Shown here one piece after another: positions 25,682 to 34,768 of a stretch of DNA of 64,000 nucleotides. The notes beneath the pieces are model-generated. The model was not told the DNA's origin, made no database searches, and was given only the letters and a program-made list of their open reading frames with translations. Within the stretch, counting starts at the first letter, position 1. Each line of letters begins with the position of its first letter. A program made the position numbers and the translations under genes. Origin of the DNA: Flavobacterium enshiense (GTDB lineage: Bacteria > Bacteroidota > Bacteroidia > Flavobacteriales > Flavobacteriaceae); the NCBI RefSeq assembly GCF_022836875.1, contig NZ_CP090376.1:1302001-1366000 (forward strand). The letters are read 5' to 3'.

Positions 25682-27355
25682 ATGAAAAAAACTTTACTAT
25701 TTACTTCTTTTATTGCATTGTCTGTATTGGTTTCACAAAAAACGATGGGACAAAACCTTCAAACAATCCCAATTCAAAGTGGTTTTAATGCCGATGTGAT
25801 TGCCAATGGTGTCGGATCATCTTCAGCGTCCACGAATAGTGATGTTGATGGAGTGAGTTTTGCCTTTATTTCCAGAGACTTTCAATTAACCGCAGCAAGC
25901 ACCCCGTTAACGTATGGACTTCCAACAAACGGACTTATTACTAGTGCTGTAAGTTCTCCGGGCGGGTTACGCTACCAACTCGCTTCGTATAGTGGAGACA
26001 ACGCTTTGCGACTCCAAAATACGGGTGACTCTGGAACCTTAATCTTTACCAATCCTTTAGCGGCAGTCAATTTATATATGTTGGCTACGGGAGGAAGTGG
26101 TGCCTGTACGGTAAATGTAACTGTTAACTTTGCGGATGCTACAAATCAAACATTTACAAATACCAGTATTGCAGATTGGTATGGTGGAAGTAATTATGCA
26201 ATACAAGGCATCGGAAGAGTTAATATTACTAATGATGTTTTAGAAGCCGGAGGTGGGACCAATCCTAGACTTTATCAAATTCCGTTAGCCATAAGTAGTG
26301 CCAATCAATCAAAACCTATACAAAGTATCACTGTTACAAAATCAGGGACTGGAGGAATTCCTAATATCTTTGCTTTTTCAGCTGATGCATATACCAGTTG
26401 TCCAGGGCCTACTAACATAACTTATACATCAACTAATGATGGAGGAATTTTTAACTGGACTGCGCCATCCAGTGCGCCATCATCCGGTTATCAATATTAC
26501 TACAATAGTTCCCCAACACCACCAACGGCTGCGACTGTACCAATGGGTAATATTGCTGCTGGGGTAACCAATCTTACCCTTACAGGATTAAACCTGGGAG
26601 CAACATATTACCTTTGGGTTAGATCTAATTGTGGGGGCGAACCTGGTTTCTGGCAAATGAAAATGTTTACAACCGGGCAAATTATCACTACTTATACAGG
26701 AGCGGATATTAATACTGAATTTGCGTCCCCGGCGCCTACCACAGCAAGTTCAAATTCATGTCCGGCGACATTAACAATAAATGTTCCGGCAGGTTATCAA
26801 ATTGCATCAACCGATGTTTCTTATAGTATGACGGCAGCAAGTGGTGGCTATATGAGTGAGCAAAGAAGTCTTTTATTGTGTACTACTAGCAGTACATCTG
26901 AAGCAGCATTGGCATCGGGAGTTGGTAACAGTGGAACCTATTCGTATAACAGAACTGGATTAAATATTGCCAATGGTCTAACGGGTAATGTTAGCTTCGA
27001 ACTTAGAGCGTGGAGAACCTGGGGAGGGACTGGTTGCGGTACTAATTACAACAAAGTAGATAACAATTCCTGGAAAATAACTGTTACTCTTGTGGCAACT
27101 ACTTTATCTGCAACTGAGGTAACAAACCAACAGGAGATAAGAGTTTATCCAACGCCTTTTACAGATATGATTCGTATTGATAGAGCAGTTGAAGTAGAAA
27201 CCATCGTTCTTTCAGATCTTGCCGGGAAGAAGGTAAAAACAATCGTACAGCCACAATATGCTGTTTATTTAGGGGATTTAACAGCTGGTGTTTACTTTCT
27301 AAACATGACCATGAAAGACGGTAGTGTGAAAGTCGCTAAAGCGATAAAGAAATAA
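25682..27355 (+). CDS. Secreted T9SS cargo protein with fibronectin-like domain
   Basis: A 557-residue protein with a signal peptide (ending KTMGQ). A beta-sandwich-like N-terminal region runs to about residue 230. A fibronectin type III-like domain follows (about 237-330, NITYTSTNDGGIFNWTAPSS, then LTGLNLGATYYLWVRSNCGG). A further beta-rich region comes next, and then a type A T9SS sorting domain from about 480 (IRVYPTPFTDMI, LAGKKVKTI, LTAGVYFLNM, KAIKK). It should be exported through the T9SS and anchored on or released from the surface. No enzyme motif is visible. A strong terminator follows, so it is a monocistronic gene. Confidence 0.85.
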   Translation: MKKTLLFTSFIALSVLVSQKTMGQNLQTIPIQSGFNADVIANGVGSSSASTNSDVDGVSFAFISRDFQLTAASTPLTYGLPTNGLITSAVSSPGGLRYQLASYSGDNALRLQNTGDSGTLIFTNPLAAVNLYMLATGGSGACTVNVTVNFADATNQTFTNTSIADWYGGSNYAIQGIGRVNITNDVLEAGGGTNPRLYQIPLAISSANQSKPIQSITVTKSGTGGIPNIFAFSADAYTSCPGPTNITYTSTNDGGIFNWTAPSSAPSSGYQYYYNSSPTPPTAATVPMGNIAAGVTNLTLTGLNLGATYYLWVRSNCGGEPGFWQMKMFTTGQIITTYTGADINTEFASPAPTTASSNSCPATLTINVPAGYQIASTDVSYSMTAASGGYMSEQRSLLLCTTSSTSEAALASGVGNSGTYSYNRTGLNIANGLTGNVSFELRAWRTWGGTGCGTNYNKVDNNSWKITVTLVATTLSATEVTNQQEIRVYPTPFTDMIRIDRAVEVETIVLSDLAGKKVKTIVQPQYAVYLGDLTAGVYFLNMTMKDGSVKVAKAIKK

Positions 27356-27370
27356 ATTTCTAAACCAAAA

Positions 27371-27398
27371 ATGAGGCATCAATGGCCTCATTTTTTTT
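27371..27398 (+). terminator. Terminator after the T9SS cargo gene
   Basis: ATGAGGC (27371-27377) pairs with GCCTCAT (27385-27391), extended by A/T pairs, and is followed by eight Ts. Confidence 0.88.
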
Positions 27399-27451
27399 GT
27401 TTAAATTTTGACGGTCTTTGTTTGCTTTATATGTCTTAAAATAGCACAAAC

Positions 27452-27530
27452 AAAAAAGCTACAGCGTTAAGTTGTAGCTTTTCTGTTTATTTCGCATTAG
27501 TATTGTTGGAAATATTATTGCTTAAAGTCG
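27452..27530 (+). repeat. ~80 bp dispersed repeat with terminator hairpin, copy 1
   Basis: It starts with the hairpin AAGCTACAGCG...TTGTAGCTTTT and continues TTTATTTC...TATTATTGCTTAAAGTCG. It closely matches 39041-39121. The two copies lie about 11.6 kb apart, each near a T9SS cargo gene. Confidence 0.7.
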
Positions 27531-27558
27531 TGTGACTTGAGCCCATTAAGGTTACATT

Positions 27559-28869
27559 TTATGAAGTAATAAACTTTTCGTTGGTTTCAATTTCTTTCAT
27601 TGCCTTTATTAAATTTTCGTTATCTGAATCAACAAAGTTTCTGATTGCACTCGACATTCCAACTGCAAATAATTCAACTTCCTTATTATTCATTTGCAAA
27701 AGGAAATTTTTGTTGTTTAGAATAAACTCAATGCCATCACTATATACATTAAGCGTAAGTAATTTTGAAAATGGAATTTCAAAGCTTTTGCTACCTGAAG
27801 AAAATACAATTCTTAAATTGGTTAGAAAAATATTCCCTGGATGTTTGATGGTTACTTCTTCTTTTATTGGTACAGAGCGGCCTGAACCAACTCTGTATCT
27901 AACACCTTTCATAATAGGAATAGACACACCTTGACTTGTATGTGAGTATCCTTTGTGGATTATTTTTCTTTCCATCAGTTTTGAGGAAAAACCTAAATAG
28001 CATTCTTCAGATTTTCTCAATGTAATTGGAGCATTTGGGATAGAATAAAAAATTCCGTTATCTAAGCTCCATAATAGTTTAGCAAAAGCTAATTCATCTA
28101 AGCTTTTTTTAGGAATAATTGATGATATCTGTCTGTTGTCAATTTGTAAATCATTCAATATTCCGTTTAATTCTGTTTCTTCTTTTGGAGAAAGTTTTTT
28201 ATCAGAAAGTTTTTCATTCAATGCTGTTTTAAGTAAAGAAGAGGCTATTTTCAATCTTAGGCTTTCTACTTTGTCTTTTGGGATATTTAAGTATTCAGAA
28301 AGAATGAAAATTTCATTTTTTTCTTCTTCTGTTAAAACTTTATCGTCGTATGATTTTTGAATTAAACTTTGGATTGTTTTTTCACTCAGTGTTTTTTTAA
28401 TATTTGATACATCTGAGGGGTTTAATTTGAAATTTGAAACAATGTCTTCTAAATGCTGTTTTTCATACTCAGATATATGTAAATCAGTTAATGAGTTTTG
28501 AAGTGCTTTTTGATAGACTTGTTTTCCGATATTATACTTTTTTTTGTCATTTACAGGTTTTTTATTTGTCGAAATTTGATGATTAATTATAGATATCAAA
28601 TTTTCTTTATCATTAAAATTTAAAGAATTAATCATTTTTCCTGAACTGTCTAAATTCAAGCTCTGTAAGAATCCTAGCAGGCCTCCCGGACTTACTGCAT
28701 CTTTATTAAAAAGAAGATTTGTAATTGGAGGTAGACACAAAAGACCAATAAGCAAAAAAATTATTGCTGCTGTGTATTCTTTTGAAATTATTCCGCCAAA
28801 TGAGGCAAGAATAAATGTCATTCCGATAAACCATCTTATTAGGTTTAAAATAATTTTGAATATTTTCAT
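27559..28869 (-). CDS. Membrane protein with TerB-like/EF-hand-like middle and GRAM/PH-like C-terminus
   Basis: A 436-residue protein, family not firmly recognised. Two N-terminal membrane helices (residues about 8-30 and 33-52, AAIIFLLIGLLCLPPI) are followed by a helical charged region. Spaced segments there such as VLTEEEKNEIFILSEYLNI and KLSPKEETELNGIL resemble TerB-like or calcium-binding helical repeats. The C-terminal ~150 residues are beta-rich with GNIFLTNLRIVFSSGSKSFE, like a GRAM/PH-type domain that detects a stimulus at the membrane. It would face the cytoplasm. The codon use is AT-rich like its neighbours. Confidence 0.65.
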   Translation of the reverse strand: MKIFKIILNLIRWFIGMTFILASFGGIISKEYTAAIIFLLIGLLCLPPITNLLFNKDAVSPGGLLGFLQSLNLDSSGKMINSLNFNDKENLISIINHQISTNKKPVNDKKKYNIGKQVYQKALQNSLTDLHISEYEKQHLEDIVSNFKLNPSDVSNIKKTLSEKTIQSLIQKSYDDKVLTEEEKNEIFILSEYLNIPKDKVESLRLKIASSLLKTALNEKLSDKKLSPKEETELNGILNDLQIDNRQISSIIPKKSLDELAFAKLLWSLDNGIFYSIPNAPITLRKSEECYLGFSSKLMERKIIHKGYSHTSQGVSIPIMKGVRYRVGSGRSVPIKEEVTIKHPGNIFLTNLRIVFSSGSKSFEIPFSKLLTLNVYSDGIEFILNNKNFLLQMNNKEVELFAVGMSSAIRNFVDSDNENLIKAMKEIETNEKFITS

Positions 28870-28910
28870 CTCTTTTTTTATTTATTTTTTTTATTTATTC
28901 TGCATTTGGG

Positions 28911-28972
28911 CACGGAATACACCCAAGGCTTTAGTAGAATTGACGCAGGAAATCTGCGCTATCGGGGGGTAT
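28911..28972 (-). repeat. Dispersed spacer repeat, CGAGGCTTTAGCCGAA module
   Basis: CACCCAAGGCTTTAGTAGAATTGACG and the following CTGCGCTATCGGGG are a diverged copy of the module at 35569-35620 and 38350-38403. Here it directly abuts the stop codon of the 195-residue gene and lacks the usual GTTGTAG hairpin. Confidence 0.6.
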
Positions 28973-28973
28973 A

Positions 28974-29561
28974 TTATAAATCGCCTTTTGCTTTCTCTTT
29001 TATTATATCATTGTTGATTTTGTCAAAATATGTTAATCGAACATAGCAGAGAGCAGCGCCATCGTGCTCTATTGTTAACTCAATATTGCCTTTTTCTGTT
29101 TTAAAAATAGAATAGTATTTACATCTGTCAAAAGTAACTTCACTCATTTTGGAATCATTATCTCTTGGTTGCGAATCAGCGTCAAATTTTTCAAGAGCAT
29201 CGGAAGGTTTTCCATATTTTTCAGTTAGCATCTGTTTCAAGTCAAAGTAATTTCCTGAAAGTGTTGACCAAGTTTCTTTGTTTGGAAAAATGACTGCTAT
29301 TTTATGAACTAAATCTTTCTGTTTTAATGTAGAGACAGCAACAATACAATCTTTGTAACCGGCAAAATCACCATTTAACAGAGCAGTGCCGTCTCCTTTT
29401 CCTAAATGTGCAAAGCCGTTTTGTTTCATTTTAGAAGCATACTCATCAAGTGTACCATCAATAGGAACTCCTTTAAAAGTAAGGTGTTCTGATGTTTGAC
29501 TTTGAGCAAACGAAACGATCGTAAATGATACAATCAATAATGTGAGAATCTTTGTCTTCAT
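28974..29561 (-). CDS. Secreted hypothetical protein
   Basis: A 195-residue protein with a signal peptide (LLIVSFTIVSFAQS, cleavage about residue 20). The mature part opens LTFKGVPIDGTLDEYASKM, then a region with conserved-looking KDCIVAVSTLKQKDLVHKI and ETWSTLSGNYFDLKQML. This is a pattern seen in Bacteroidota proteins of unknown function that carry a fold-related pair of alpha/beta repeats. Two cysteines (in DRCKYY and LCYV) could pair. I assign no function. It has its own spacer on both sides. Confidence 0.7.
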   Translation of the reverse strand: MKTKILTLLIVSFTIVSFAQSQTSEHLTFKGVPIDGTLDEYASKMKQNGFAHLGKGDGTALLNGDFAGYKDCIVAVSTLKQKDLVHKIAVIFPNKETWSTLSGNYFDLKQMLTEKYGKPSDALEKFDADSQPRDNDSKMSEVTFDRCKYYSIFKTEKGNIELTIEHDGAALCYVRLTYFDKINNDIIKEKAKGDL

Positions 29562-29619
29562 ATTGTTTATCTTGTTAGTTTACATTTGTGATGAAGTTGG
29601 TTTATGCTGATAAAAAAAA

Positions 29620-29639
29620 CCGCTGTTAGCGGTTGCTGC
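29620..29639 (-). repeat. Short palindrome after the stop of the 131-residue gene
   Basis: CCGCTGTTAGCGGT (29620-29633) is nearly self-complementary and contains the TAAC/GTTA core box that recurs beside several genes of this zone. Confidence 0.5.
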
Positions 29640-30035
29640 TTAAATATTTACGTAATTTATAGGGTTGGAATTTCCTTGGTTGAAATAATGTTTAACGGAT
29701 TTGTTATTGTATTTTTCCCTAATCGATTTTGATGCTAATTTACCTGTGAATTCAAAGCGACCTACAAAGCTTTCTTTTGAGTTCAATTCAGAACGCGTAT
29801 CTAAATTTCTTAAACTTTCTGTAGATCCGGCATGATGCCAATCTTCAATTTCGTAAACTTCTTTGACAACGCCTTTGAACACAGCAATTCCATATTTTGC
29901 CTTTTTCGCTCGGATAGGATTTAGTTTCCAACGACCGCGTGTATATTCATAAAGTTCATAATCAGTTAATGAAGATTTAAGGGCTTTGTTTATTCTAAAT
30001 AGAATTGCTGGTTCCTCGATTTCGATAGTATGCAT
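29640..30035 (-). CDS. Hypothetical protein of a recurrent cassette-type family
   Basis: A 131-residue cytoplasmic protein. After a short N-terminal segment (HTIEIEEPAILFRINKAL) it has LYEYTRGRWKLNPIRAKKAK, then IAVFKGVVKEVYEIEDWHHAG, then GRFEFTGKLASKSIREKYN, and ends HYFNQGNSNPINYVNI. This pattern is known to me as a widespread uncharacterised domain in sporadic bacterial genes, sometimes next to nucleases. That association is a recollection and is not visible here. It is basic, with no membrane segment. A core-like palindrome sits directly after its stop. Confidence 0.65.
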   Translation of the reverse strand: MHTIEIEEPAILFRINKALKSSLTDYELYEYTRGRWKLNPIRAKKAKYGIAVFKGVVKEVYEIEDWHHAGSTESLRNLDTRSELNSKESFVGRFEFTGKLASKSIREKYNNKSVKHYFNQGNSNPINYVNI

Positions 30036-30516
30036 GAATATTAGATTTTAAGTTTTTGACTCTCAATGCAATTTTGGCAACATTAGCGGGTAACTCGCTT
30101 ATATAAAAAAAAACCGTCTTTTTAGAAACGAAACGTAAGATCTATTCTTTGTACTAAAATAGGAATAGATGATAAATATTTAAAATTTTTGTTAAAATTT
30201 TTTATAACTGCATGATTATTATATGTGATATATGTAAATGTATCAATAAGTGGAGGTGGGGCGAATTTACTTCTTCAGTTAGGCTAAAGCCTCAGGTGCA
30301 ATCCGTGGCTGCATCCGCATATCATTAAAAGAAAAATCATTATTAAAACTAATCTGAATTTAACCATCACTTGCAAGTGTCCTTAAAATAAAAAACTACA
30401 ACTTTTTACGGTTGTAGTTTTTTATTTATTCTGTTTGTGGGCAAGGATTTCTTCGGCTGTCGTTACGCTCGAGTACAAATCTGGGCTATCGGAGTCAAAA
30501 CCGTTGTTACTTGCAG
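30036..30516. repeat. 481-base spacer built of dispersed repeat modules
   Basis: No gene is present. From left to right it contains: an inverted copy of the CTGAGGCTTTAGCC module (about 30268-30320); a partial copy of the TTAACCATCACTTGCAAGTG module (about 30340-30390); the GTTGTAG terminator hairpin (30391-30426); TTTATTTATTCTGTTTGTGGGC; and then CTATCGGAG and the core-like CCGTTGTTACTTGC (30501-30514) just before the next gene's stop. Confidence 0.7.
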
Positions 30517-31074
30517 TTATTTTTTTATGTAGTGACTCAATTCATAGTCAAATTCAAACTCATTATGGGGTAAATGTTCAATTATTTGTAATTCATTTGG
30601 ATTAATTTCTGCAATTTCCCATTCAAAACCTTTTGTAGCAATTAATACTCCTTCTTTTTTTAGTTGTTCTAATAATTCTGGTTCAATTTTGTCTATAGGC
30701 ACATTATATACTGGTTTGTCAAATATGAAATTTATTTTCTTTTCAGTTCTGTTATATTTCCATTTTCCATTCTGGCATCCATTATCAAAAGGGCAATTTA
30801 AAAATTTATAAGTTCCATCGTTTTTAAATTCTATATCTGCTCTAACAAAAGTTTCAATAGCAACAATTGTATCGATTTGAATTTCACGGCTGGTTATTTC
30901 CGTTCCGGTTTTATCTGTCCATTTTTTATAAAGCCAAATTCCAATTATTTCCTTTTCAATTATTTCTGCCTGCTTTTTCGTTTTTACATTGTCAATTAAT
31001 TCATCATTAGATTTCTTTTTTTGTGAAAAAGCTAAAATTGGAATTAATAATAGAATTAGGATGTATTTTTTCAT
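30517..31074 (-). CDS. Secreted lipocalin-like hypothetical protein
   Basis: About 185 residues. I start at MKKYILILLLIPILAFSQ, a clear signal peptide, rather than ten codons upstream. The mature protein has a charged helix (ELIDNVKTKKQAEIIEKEI), then IIGIWLYKKWTD and DIEFKNDGTYKFLNC, then QNGKWKYNRTEKKINFIF. This succession of strands is typical of lipocalin-like domains in Bacteroidota. Two cysteines flank FDNG. The ligand is unknown. It stands alone between two spacers. Confidence 0.7.
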   Translation of the reverse strand: MKKYILILLLIPILAFSQKKKSNDELIDNVKTKKQAEIIEKEIIGIWLYKKWTDKTGTEITSREIQIDTIVAIETFVRADIEFKNDGTYKFLNCPFDNGCQNGKWKYNRTEKKINFIFDKPVYNVPIDKIEPELLEQLKKEGVLIATKGFEWEIAEINPNELQIIEHLPHNEFEFDYELSHYIKK

Positions 31075-31223
31075 AATTAATAGGTAATGTTCCGTAGGCC
31101 TCATGAAGTTGAGGTTTTAGTTTTTTGAACCACTTCATTAGGGCTGAGGTTGTATATGTAAATTGCTTTTAATTCCTGTCTAAAGCCCGATTTCTTAAAA
31201 CCGCTGTTATGCGCTGCTTAGTT

Positions 31224-31670
31224 TTATTTAAGTGGTTCAGCAAGTCCGATTAAAATCCCTTCAGGTCCACGAATGTAACAAAGTCTGTAAGCGTCTTGGT
31301 ATTGTACTACTTCTTCGACAAGTTGTGCGCCGCGTTTGTAAAGTCTTTCGAGCGTATCGTCTATGTTGGCAACCGCAAACATAACGCGTAAATAGCCTAG
31401 GGCATTTACCGGAGCATTGCGATGATCTTCTATTACTTTCGGATTAATGAATCTCGATAACTCCAGCCGACTGTTTCCGTCTGGTGTAACCATCATGGCA
31501 ATTTCTACGGATTGATTGCCAAGTCCCGTAACACGGCCAGCCCATTCGCCCTCAATCATTGCTCTTCCTTCCAGCTCCAGGCCGAGTTCAAGGAAAAAAG
31601 AAATAGTTTCGTCGAGAGATTCTACCACAATTCCGACATTGTCCATTCGAAGCAAATTATGTTTTGTCAT
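31224..31670 (-). CDS. VOC family protein (glyoxalase-like)
   Basis: A 148-residue vicinal-oxygen-chelate fold protein with two beta-alpha-beta modules. The first has MDNVGIVVESLDETISFFLE and the second FAVANIDDTLERLYKRGAQL, closing with CYIRGPEGILIGLAEPL. The His/Glu metal ligands are incompletely visible, and the substrate is unknown. Its stop is followed on this strand by GCGCATAACAGCGG, a core-like box of the type seen elsewhere in the zone. It differs clearly from the PhnB-like protein at 20.1 kb. Confidence 0.85.
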   Translation of the reverse strand: MTKHNLLRMDNVGIVVESLDETISFFLELGLELEGRAMIEGEWAGRVTGLGNQSVEIAMMVTPDGNSRLELSRFINPKVIEDHRNAPVNALGYLRVMFAVANIDDTLERLYKRGAQLVEEVVQYQDAYRLCYIRGPEGILIGLAEPLK

Positions 31671-31710
31671 AGTCTAAAATTTATGGTTTAGCGGATTTTC
31701 TTAAAGTTGA

Positions 31711-31915
31711 GCATAACTCATATATGTACAATCAAACGCTGTCTTTTTATCAAAAAGAAAATTGGATCTTGTACTAAGATAATCATTTGTCATAAAAATC
31801 CTCAAGGCGCAATTAAAGTTTATCAACTTTTAACCATAGCTCGCAAGCGTCTCTAAAACAAAAAAACTACAACTTTTTGGGGTTGTAGTTTTTTATTTAT
31901 TCTGTTTGTGGGCAG
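31711..31915 (-). repeat. ~205 bp dispersed intergenic repeat, copy A
   Basis: It runs from GCATAACTCATATATG through ATCAAACGCTGTC, a TTAACCATAGCTCGCAAGCG segment and the AACTACAAC/GTTGTAGTT terminator hairpin (31861-31894) to TTATTCTGTTTGTGGGC. It aligns along its length with 32858-33064 and 38147-38345 by eye, with clear sequence divergence. Confidence 0.8.
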
Positions 31916-31956
31916 AAGTAGGACGCTCACGCCAGCGGGGGATTTTCATAACCGTC

Positions 31957-32415
31957 CTATTGTTCACATATTTCTTTCAGCTTGTCGAGCGCTTTTGGGT
32001 AGGTCTCGTTCATATAATCTAAAAAGTCTTCTGTGGAGTCTAACTCAACAGTAATGGTTGTAGTCCCATTGTTTTCTTCGAAGGTATAGTTTTCAAAACC
32101 TCCCGCCCATTTTTCAACTTCAGGGCCTTCGGTCATCTCTTTACCTGCAACTAAAATCCCGATGTGTTTGATGGATATAAATTTATTGGGAATGTTTTCT
32201 GCTATTTCAGAAACCATTCCTCCTTTTTCACCTTTTTCATCTGTCCCGATAAAGAGCATTTTGTTGCCCTTGTACCAAAATCCTTCATAAGTGGATGTCG
32301 GGTTAAAGAGGGCAGTCCACTGTTCATAATTTGATTTATTGCTAATGCCAAGCATAACATCATAAACCTTAATTACAGGTGCATTAATTTTTACTTTGAA
32401 TTGAAGTTTTTTCAT
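31957..32415 (-). CDS. SRPBCC/AHSA1-like domain protein
   Basis: A 152-residue START-like fold protein. It begins LQFKVKINAPVIKVYDVMLG, has YEQWTALFNPTSTYEG, then FENYTFEENNGTTTITVELD, and ends with the long helix YPKALDKLKEICEQ. These are the hallmarks of the AHSA1/SRPBCC group, hydrophobic-ligand-binding proteins often in stress responses. It lies 17 bases downstream of a DUF1801 gene, so the two probably form a two-gene operon, one of few in this zone. Confidence 0.85.
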   Translation of the reverse strand: MKKLQFKVKINAPVIKVYDVMLGISNKSNYEQWTALFNPTSTYEGFWYKGNKMLFIGTDEKGEKGGMVSEIAENIPNKFISIKHIGILVAGKEMTEGPEVEKWAGGFENYTFEENNGTTTITVELDSTEDFLDYMNETYPKALDKLKEICEQ

Positions 32416-32432
32416 AAATATAAAGTGTTTGG

Positions 32433-32825
32433 TTATTTTAATTTTATGAGTATTCCTTTTCTCTTCACTATATTTTTATAATCCCATTGAATTTCCTTTG
32501 ATTTAATCAGCCATCTTTTTAAGTCGTCAGTGTTGATATCAGATAGTTTGTTGTAAAAAATTGAAGCGTCTTTGAATTTCTCACCTTTAACATTAAGTCC
32601 GACTTCGTCAAAGTCAGCACCGCTCCAAAACATCAGTCTAATTCCCTTTTTCTGTTTGCTGTAACCAACAATCGGGTTGCCGTCCAAGAACCAGACAGGA
32701 TGTGCGTGCCAAATTTTGCTTTCAGCTTCGGTTAGTTCGCTGTCAATGATATTGGCAAGCAAGTCACAAATTTCTTTGTCACCTACTATTTGCTTGTCGT
32801 TAAATGCTTGAATTTCTGAGTTCAT
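32433..32825 (-). CDS. DUF1801 domain-containing protein
   Basis: A 130-residue DUF1801-type protein: EAESKIWHAHPVWFLDGNPI, then VGYSKQKKGIRLMFWSGADF, and DEVGLNVKGEKFKDASIFY. It precedes the AHSA1-like gene by 17 bases, an association seen in other bacteria where both are small stress-linked proteins; the functional link is inference. It diverges strongly from the DUF1801 gene at 16.9 kb. Confidence 0.8.
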   Translation of the reverse strand: MNSEIQAFNDKQIVGDKEICDLLANIIDSELTEAESKIWHAHPVWFLDGNPIVGYSKQKKGIRLMFWSGADFDEVGLNVKGEKFKDASIFYNKLSDINTDDLKRWLIKSKEIQWDYKNIVKRKGILIKLK

Positions 32826-32857
32826 AGTTGTTTTGTGTCACTGTCTTTTAACATAGC

Positions 32858-33064
32858 CTATAACTTGAATACATCTGGAATCAAACGCTATCTTTTTGTC
32901 AAAAAGAAAATTTGATCTTGCACTAAGATAATCATTTGAAACAGAACTCATCAAACCGTAATTAAAGTTTGTCAACTTTTAATTATCACTCGCAAGTGTC
33001 TCTAAAACAAAAAAAAACTACAACTTTTACGGTTGTATTTTTTTATTAAGTCTGTTTGTGGGCA
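32858..33064 (-). repeat. ~205 bp dispersed intergenic repeat, copy B
   Basis: It starts at CTATAACTTGAATA, keeps ATCAAACGCTATC, AGATAATCATTTG and the TCGCAAGTGTCTCTAAAAC segment. It carries the hairpin ACTACAACTTTTACGGTTGTA (33018-33038) with a long T-run and ends TCTGTTTGTGGGC. It is followed by a GCACGAGC...GCTCGCAC hairpin. Confidence 0.8.
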
Positions 33065-33433
33065 CGAGCAGGATGCTCGCACTAACGGGGGACTCATTGC
33101 CCTCTAAAAGCGTTTTTACGCTGATTTATAATTTTCTCAGTTGCTATTTCTAGGCTGTCAATATTTAATATTCTGTTAAAATGGCATTGTAAGACTTTTA
33201 GTATTAGTTTGTTTTGTGATTTTTTTAAAAAAATAACAATTCTACTGGTGTTTGTTATTTTTTTACTATGTTTGCCGTAGCTTAATTCTTATGAATTAAA
33301 GCGCATTATTTGGCCGATAATTGAGGGATTTGCCGTTTATCCCAAAGAAAATAAAAAATGGAGCTGTGGATCTGTGCACAAAATTCACAAAAGGATAAAA
33401 TTTGATTTAACAAAGAAATTATCAAGATTAAAA
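33065..33433 (+). promoter_or_regulatory. Leader region with TAnnTTTG box for the peptide operon
   Basis: TATGTTTG at 33267-33274 fits the Bacteroidota -7 consensus. If it is used, the transcript has an untranslated leader of about 150 bases before the peptide gene at 33434. The leader includes TTAATTCTTATGAATTAA (33280-33297), an inverted repeat. To the left of the box, 33065-33240 holds the end of a dispersed repeat and no gene. Confidence 0.5.
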
Positions 33434-33649
33434 ATGAAAAAAAATTTTTATATAGTTGCAGCAACATTGTTGCTTTCCACATCGGCTTTTGCAAAGTGTG
33501 GTTCAATTAGTTTAGGTTTCGTAACAGTTATTACCGGAACTTATTTAGAGGAGGTATTTGTAGGATACGATCAGAATTTACAGCCTATGTACGAGCTACA
33601 GGAAGTTAAATGTAGTGCGGGTGACAGATGGCAGTGGTTTTGGGAATAA
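33434..33649 (+). CDS. Small secreted two-cysteine peptide
   Basis: A 71-residue precursor, unrecognised. I use the ATG at 33434, giving MKKNFYIVAATLL and a signal peptide cleaved after SAFA, rather than the upstream in-frame start. The mature ~51 residues contain exactly two cysteines (AKCGSIS near the start, EVKCSAG near the end) that could form one disulfide. Between them lie beta-like runs (FVTVITGTYLEEVFVGY), and the end is aromatic, RWQWFWE. It is the first gene of a three-gene plus-strand island with a regulatory-domain protein and a thioredoxin-like protein. Confidence 0.7.
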   Translation: MKKNFYIVAATLLLSTSAFAKCGSISLGFVTVITGTYLEEVFVGYDQNLQPMYELQEVKCSAGDRWQWFWE

Positions 33650-33712
33650 AATCAACGACAAAGAGTGGGGTTTAACTCCACTCTTTTAACTTTTTGAAAT
33701 GAAAATAGGCAA

Positions 33713-34765
33713 ATGAAGAAACTCTTTTATTTTACTTTACTCTTACTGTGTAACGTTTCTTTTTCACAGAAGAAGCAAATTGAAATTTTTGACGCAAAAG
33801 ATAAAATGCCCTTAAGGGATGTGCTGCTTTATGACAGCGAGTCCATTATTGGTAGGACCGATGGTAAAGGTATTGTGGAAGTTAATATGAAGAAAATCAA
33901 TGAGGTTACAGTAGTTAAAGAAGATTATTACGATACCATTATCAAGACAGCACAATTTAACGGGAATAAGATTTATCTGAGTAAGATTGAAGGCATAAAG
34001 CTTGCTGAAATTGTCATTGTAAAAAACAGTATTACCTCTATTTTAGACAGTGTTTATAAGCGTTCTTTAAGTTTGAGGAATGTGAATCAGCCCAGCTCTT
34101 TTCATGTGTATAATCTGCTGAAAGCCGACAGGGATACGTTGTTGTTTTTAAACAACAGGTTTCATTTGATGAAACAGCGGGGGTATTTCGCTGAAAAGTG
34201 CAATGCCATTATTTCAAAATTTCAATTGGTGCAAGGGAAGCCTGTTTTCTTATACAAAGAAAGTACGTTGATTTTCAATAAAAGTTTAACACATTCCAAC
34301 AGTCCGATTAACAGCTCAGAACTACAGCTGATATCCAAATTCAGAGACGGATTCAACTTTAAAGTGTCGGAAGATACAAACCTGTATAAAATTGAGTTTT
34401 CCCCTAAAAAAGATAACACCGAATACCCATACGTAGGTTTTCTTATCGTCGATAAAATAGATTTAGGTATTTATGAATTTAAATCCGAATTATACACAAC
34501 AGGGAAACAAGTAAAACGAAGTGTTGCGTATAATTCGCAAATCTTAAATTTTGAAATCTTAAAAGAATCCTGTTATATTAAATATGACAGGAACGATTCC
34601 GGCACTTATGATTTGGTGATGTATGCTTCAGACAGTGAGTTGCGGGCTCTCAACGGAGCGTTTAAAAACGATGTGTTTTACAATAAATGCAGAAAAGAAG
34701 TAACACCGGACTTTGCTACTTCCCAAACCGCTTTATTTGATTTTATGAGCTACAAATTTTTATAA
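33713..34765 (+). CDS. Secreted protein with carboxypeptidase-regulatory-like N-terminus
   Basis: A 350-residue protein with a signal peptide (LLLLCNVSFSQ). The next ~85 residues form a CarboxypepD_reg-like/Ig-type domain (IEIFDAKDKMPLRDVLLYDS, then GRTDGKGIVEVNMKKI). The remaining ~230 residues are an uncharacterised beta-rich domain frequently attached to it in Bacteroidota, with no TonB barrel. It lies between the small secreted peptide and a thioredoxin-like protein (3 bases before the latter), which suggests a joint extracytoplasmic function. The role is unknown. Confidence 0.75.
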   Translation: MKKLFYFTLLLLCNVSFSQKKQIEIFDAKDKMPLRDVLLYDSESIIGRTDGKGIVEVNMKKINEVTVVKEDYYDTIIKTAQFNGNKIYLSKIEGIKLAEIVIVKNSITSILDSVYKRSLSLRNVNQPSSFHVYNLLKADRDTLLFLNNRFHLMKQRGYFAEKCNAIISKFQLVQGKPVFLYKESTLIFNKSLTHSNSPINSSELQLISKFRDGFNFKVSEDTNLYKIEFSPKKDNTEYPYVGFLIVDKIDLGIYEFKSELYTTGKQVKRSVAYNSQILNFEILKESCYIKYDRNDSGTYDLVMYASDSELRALNGAFKNDVFYNKCRKEVTPDFATSQTALFDFMSYKFL

Positions 34766-34768
34766 TAG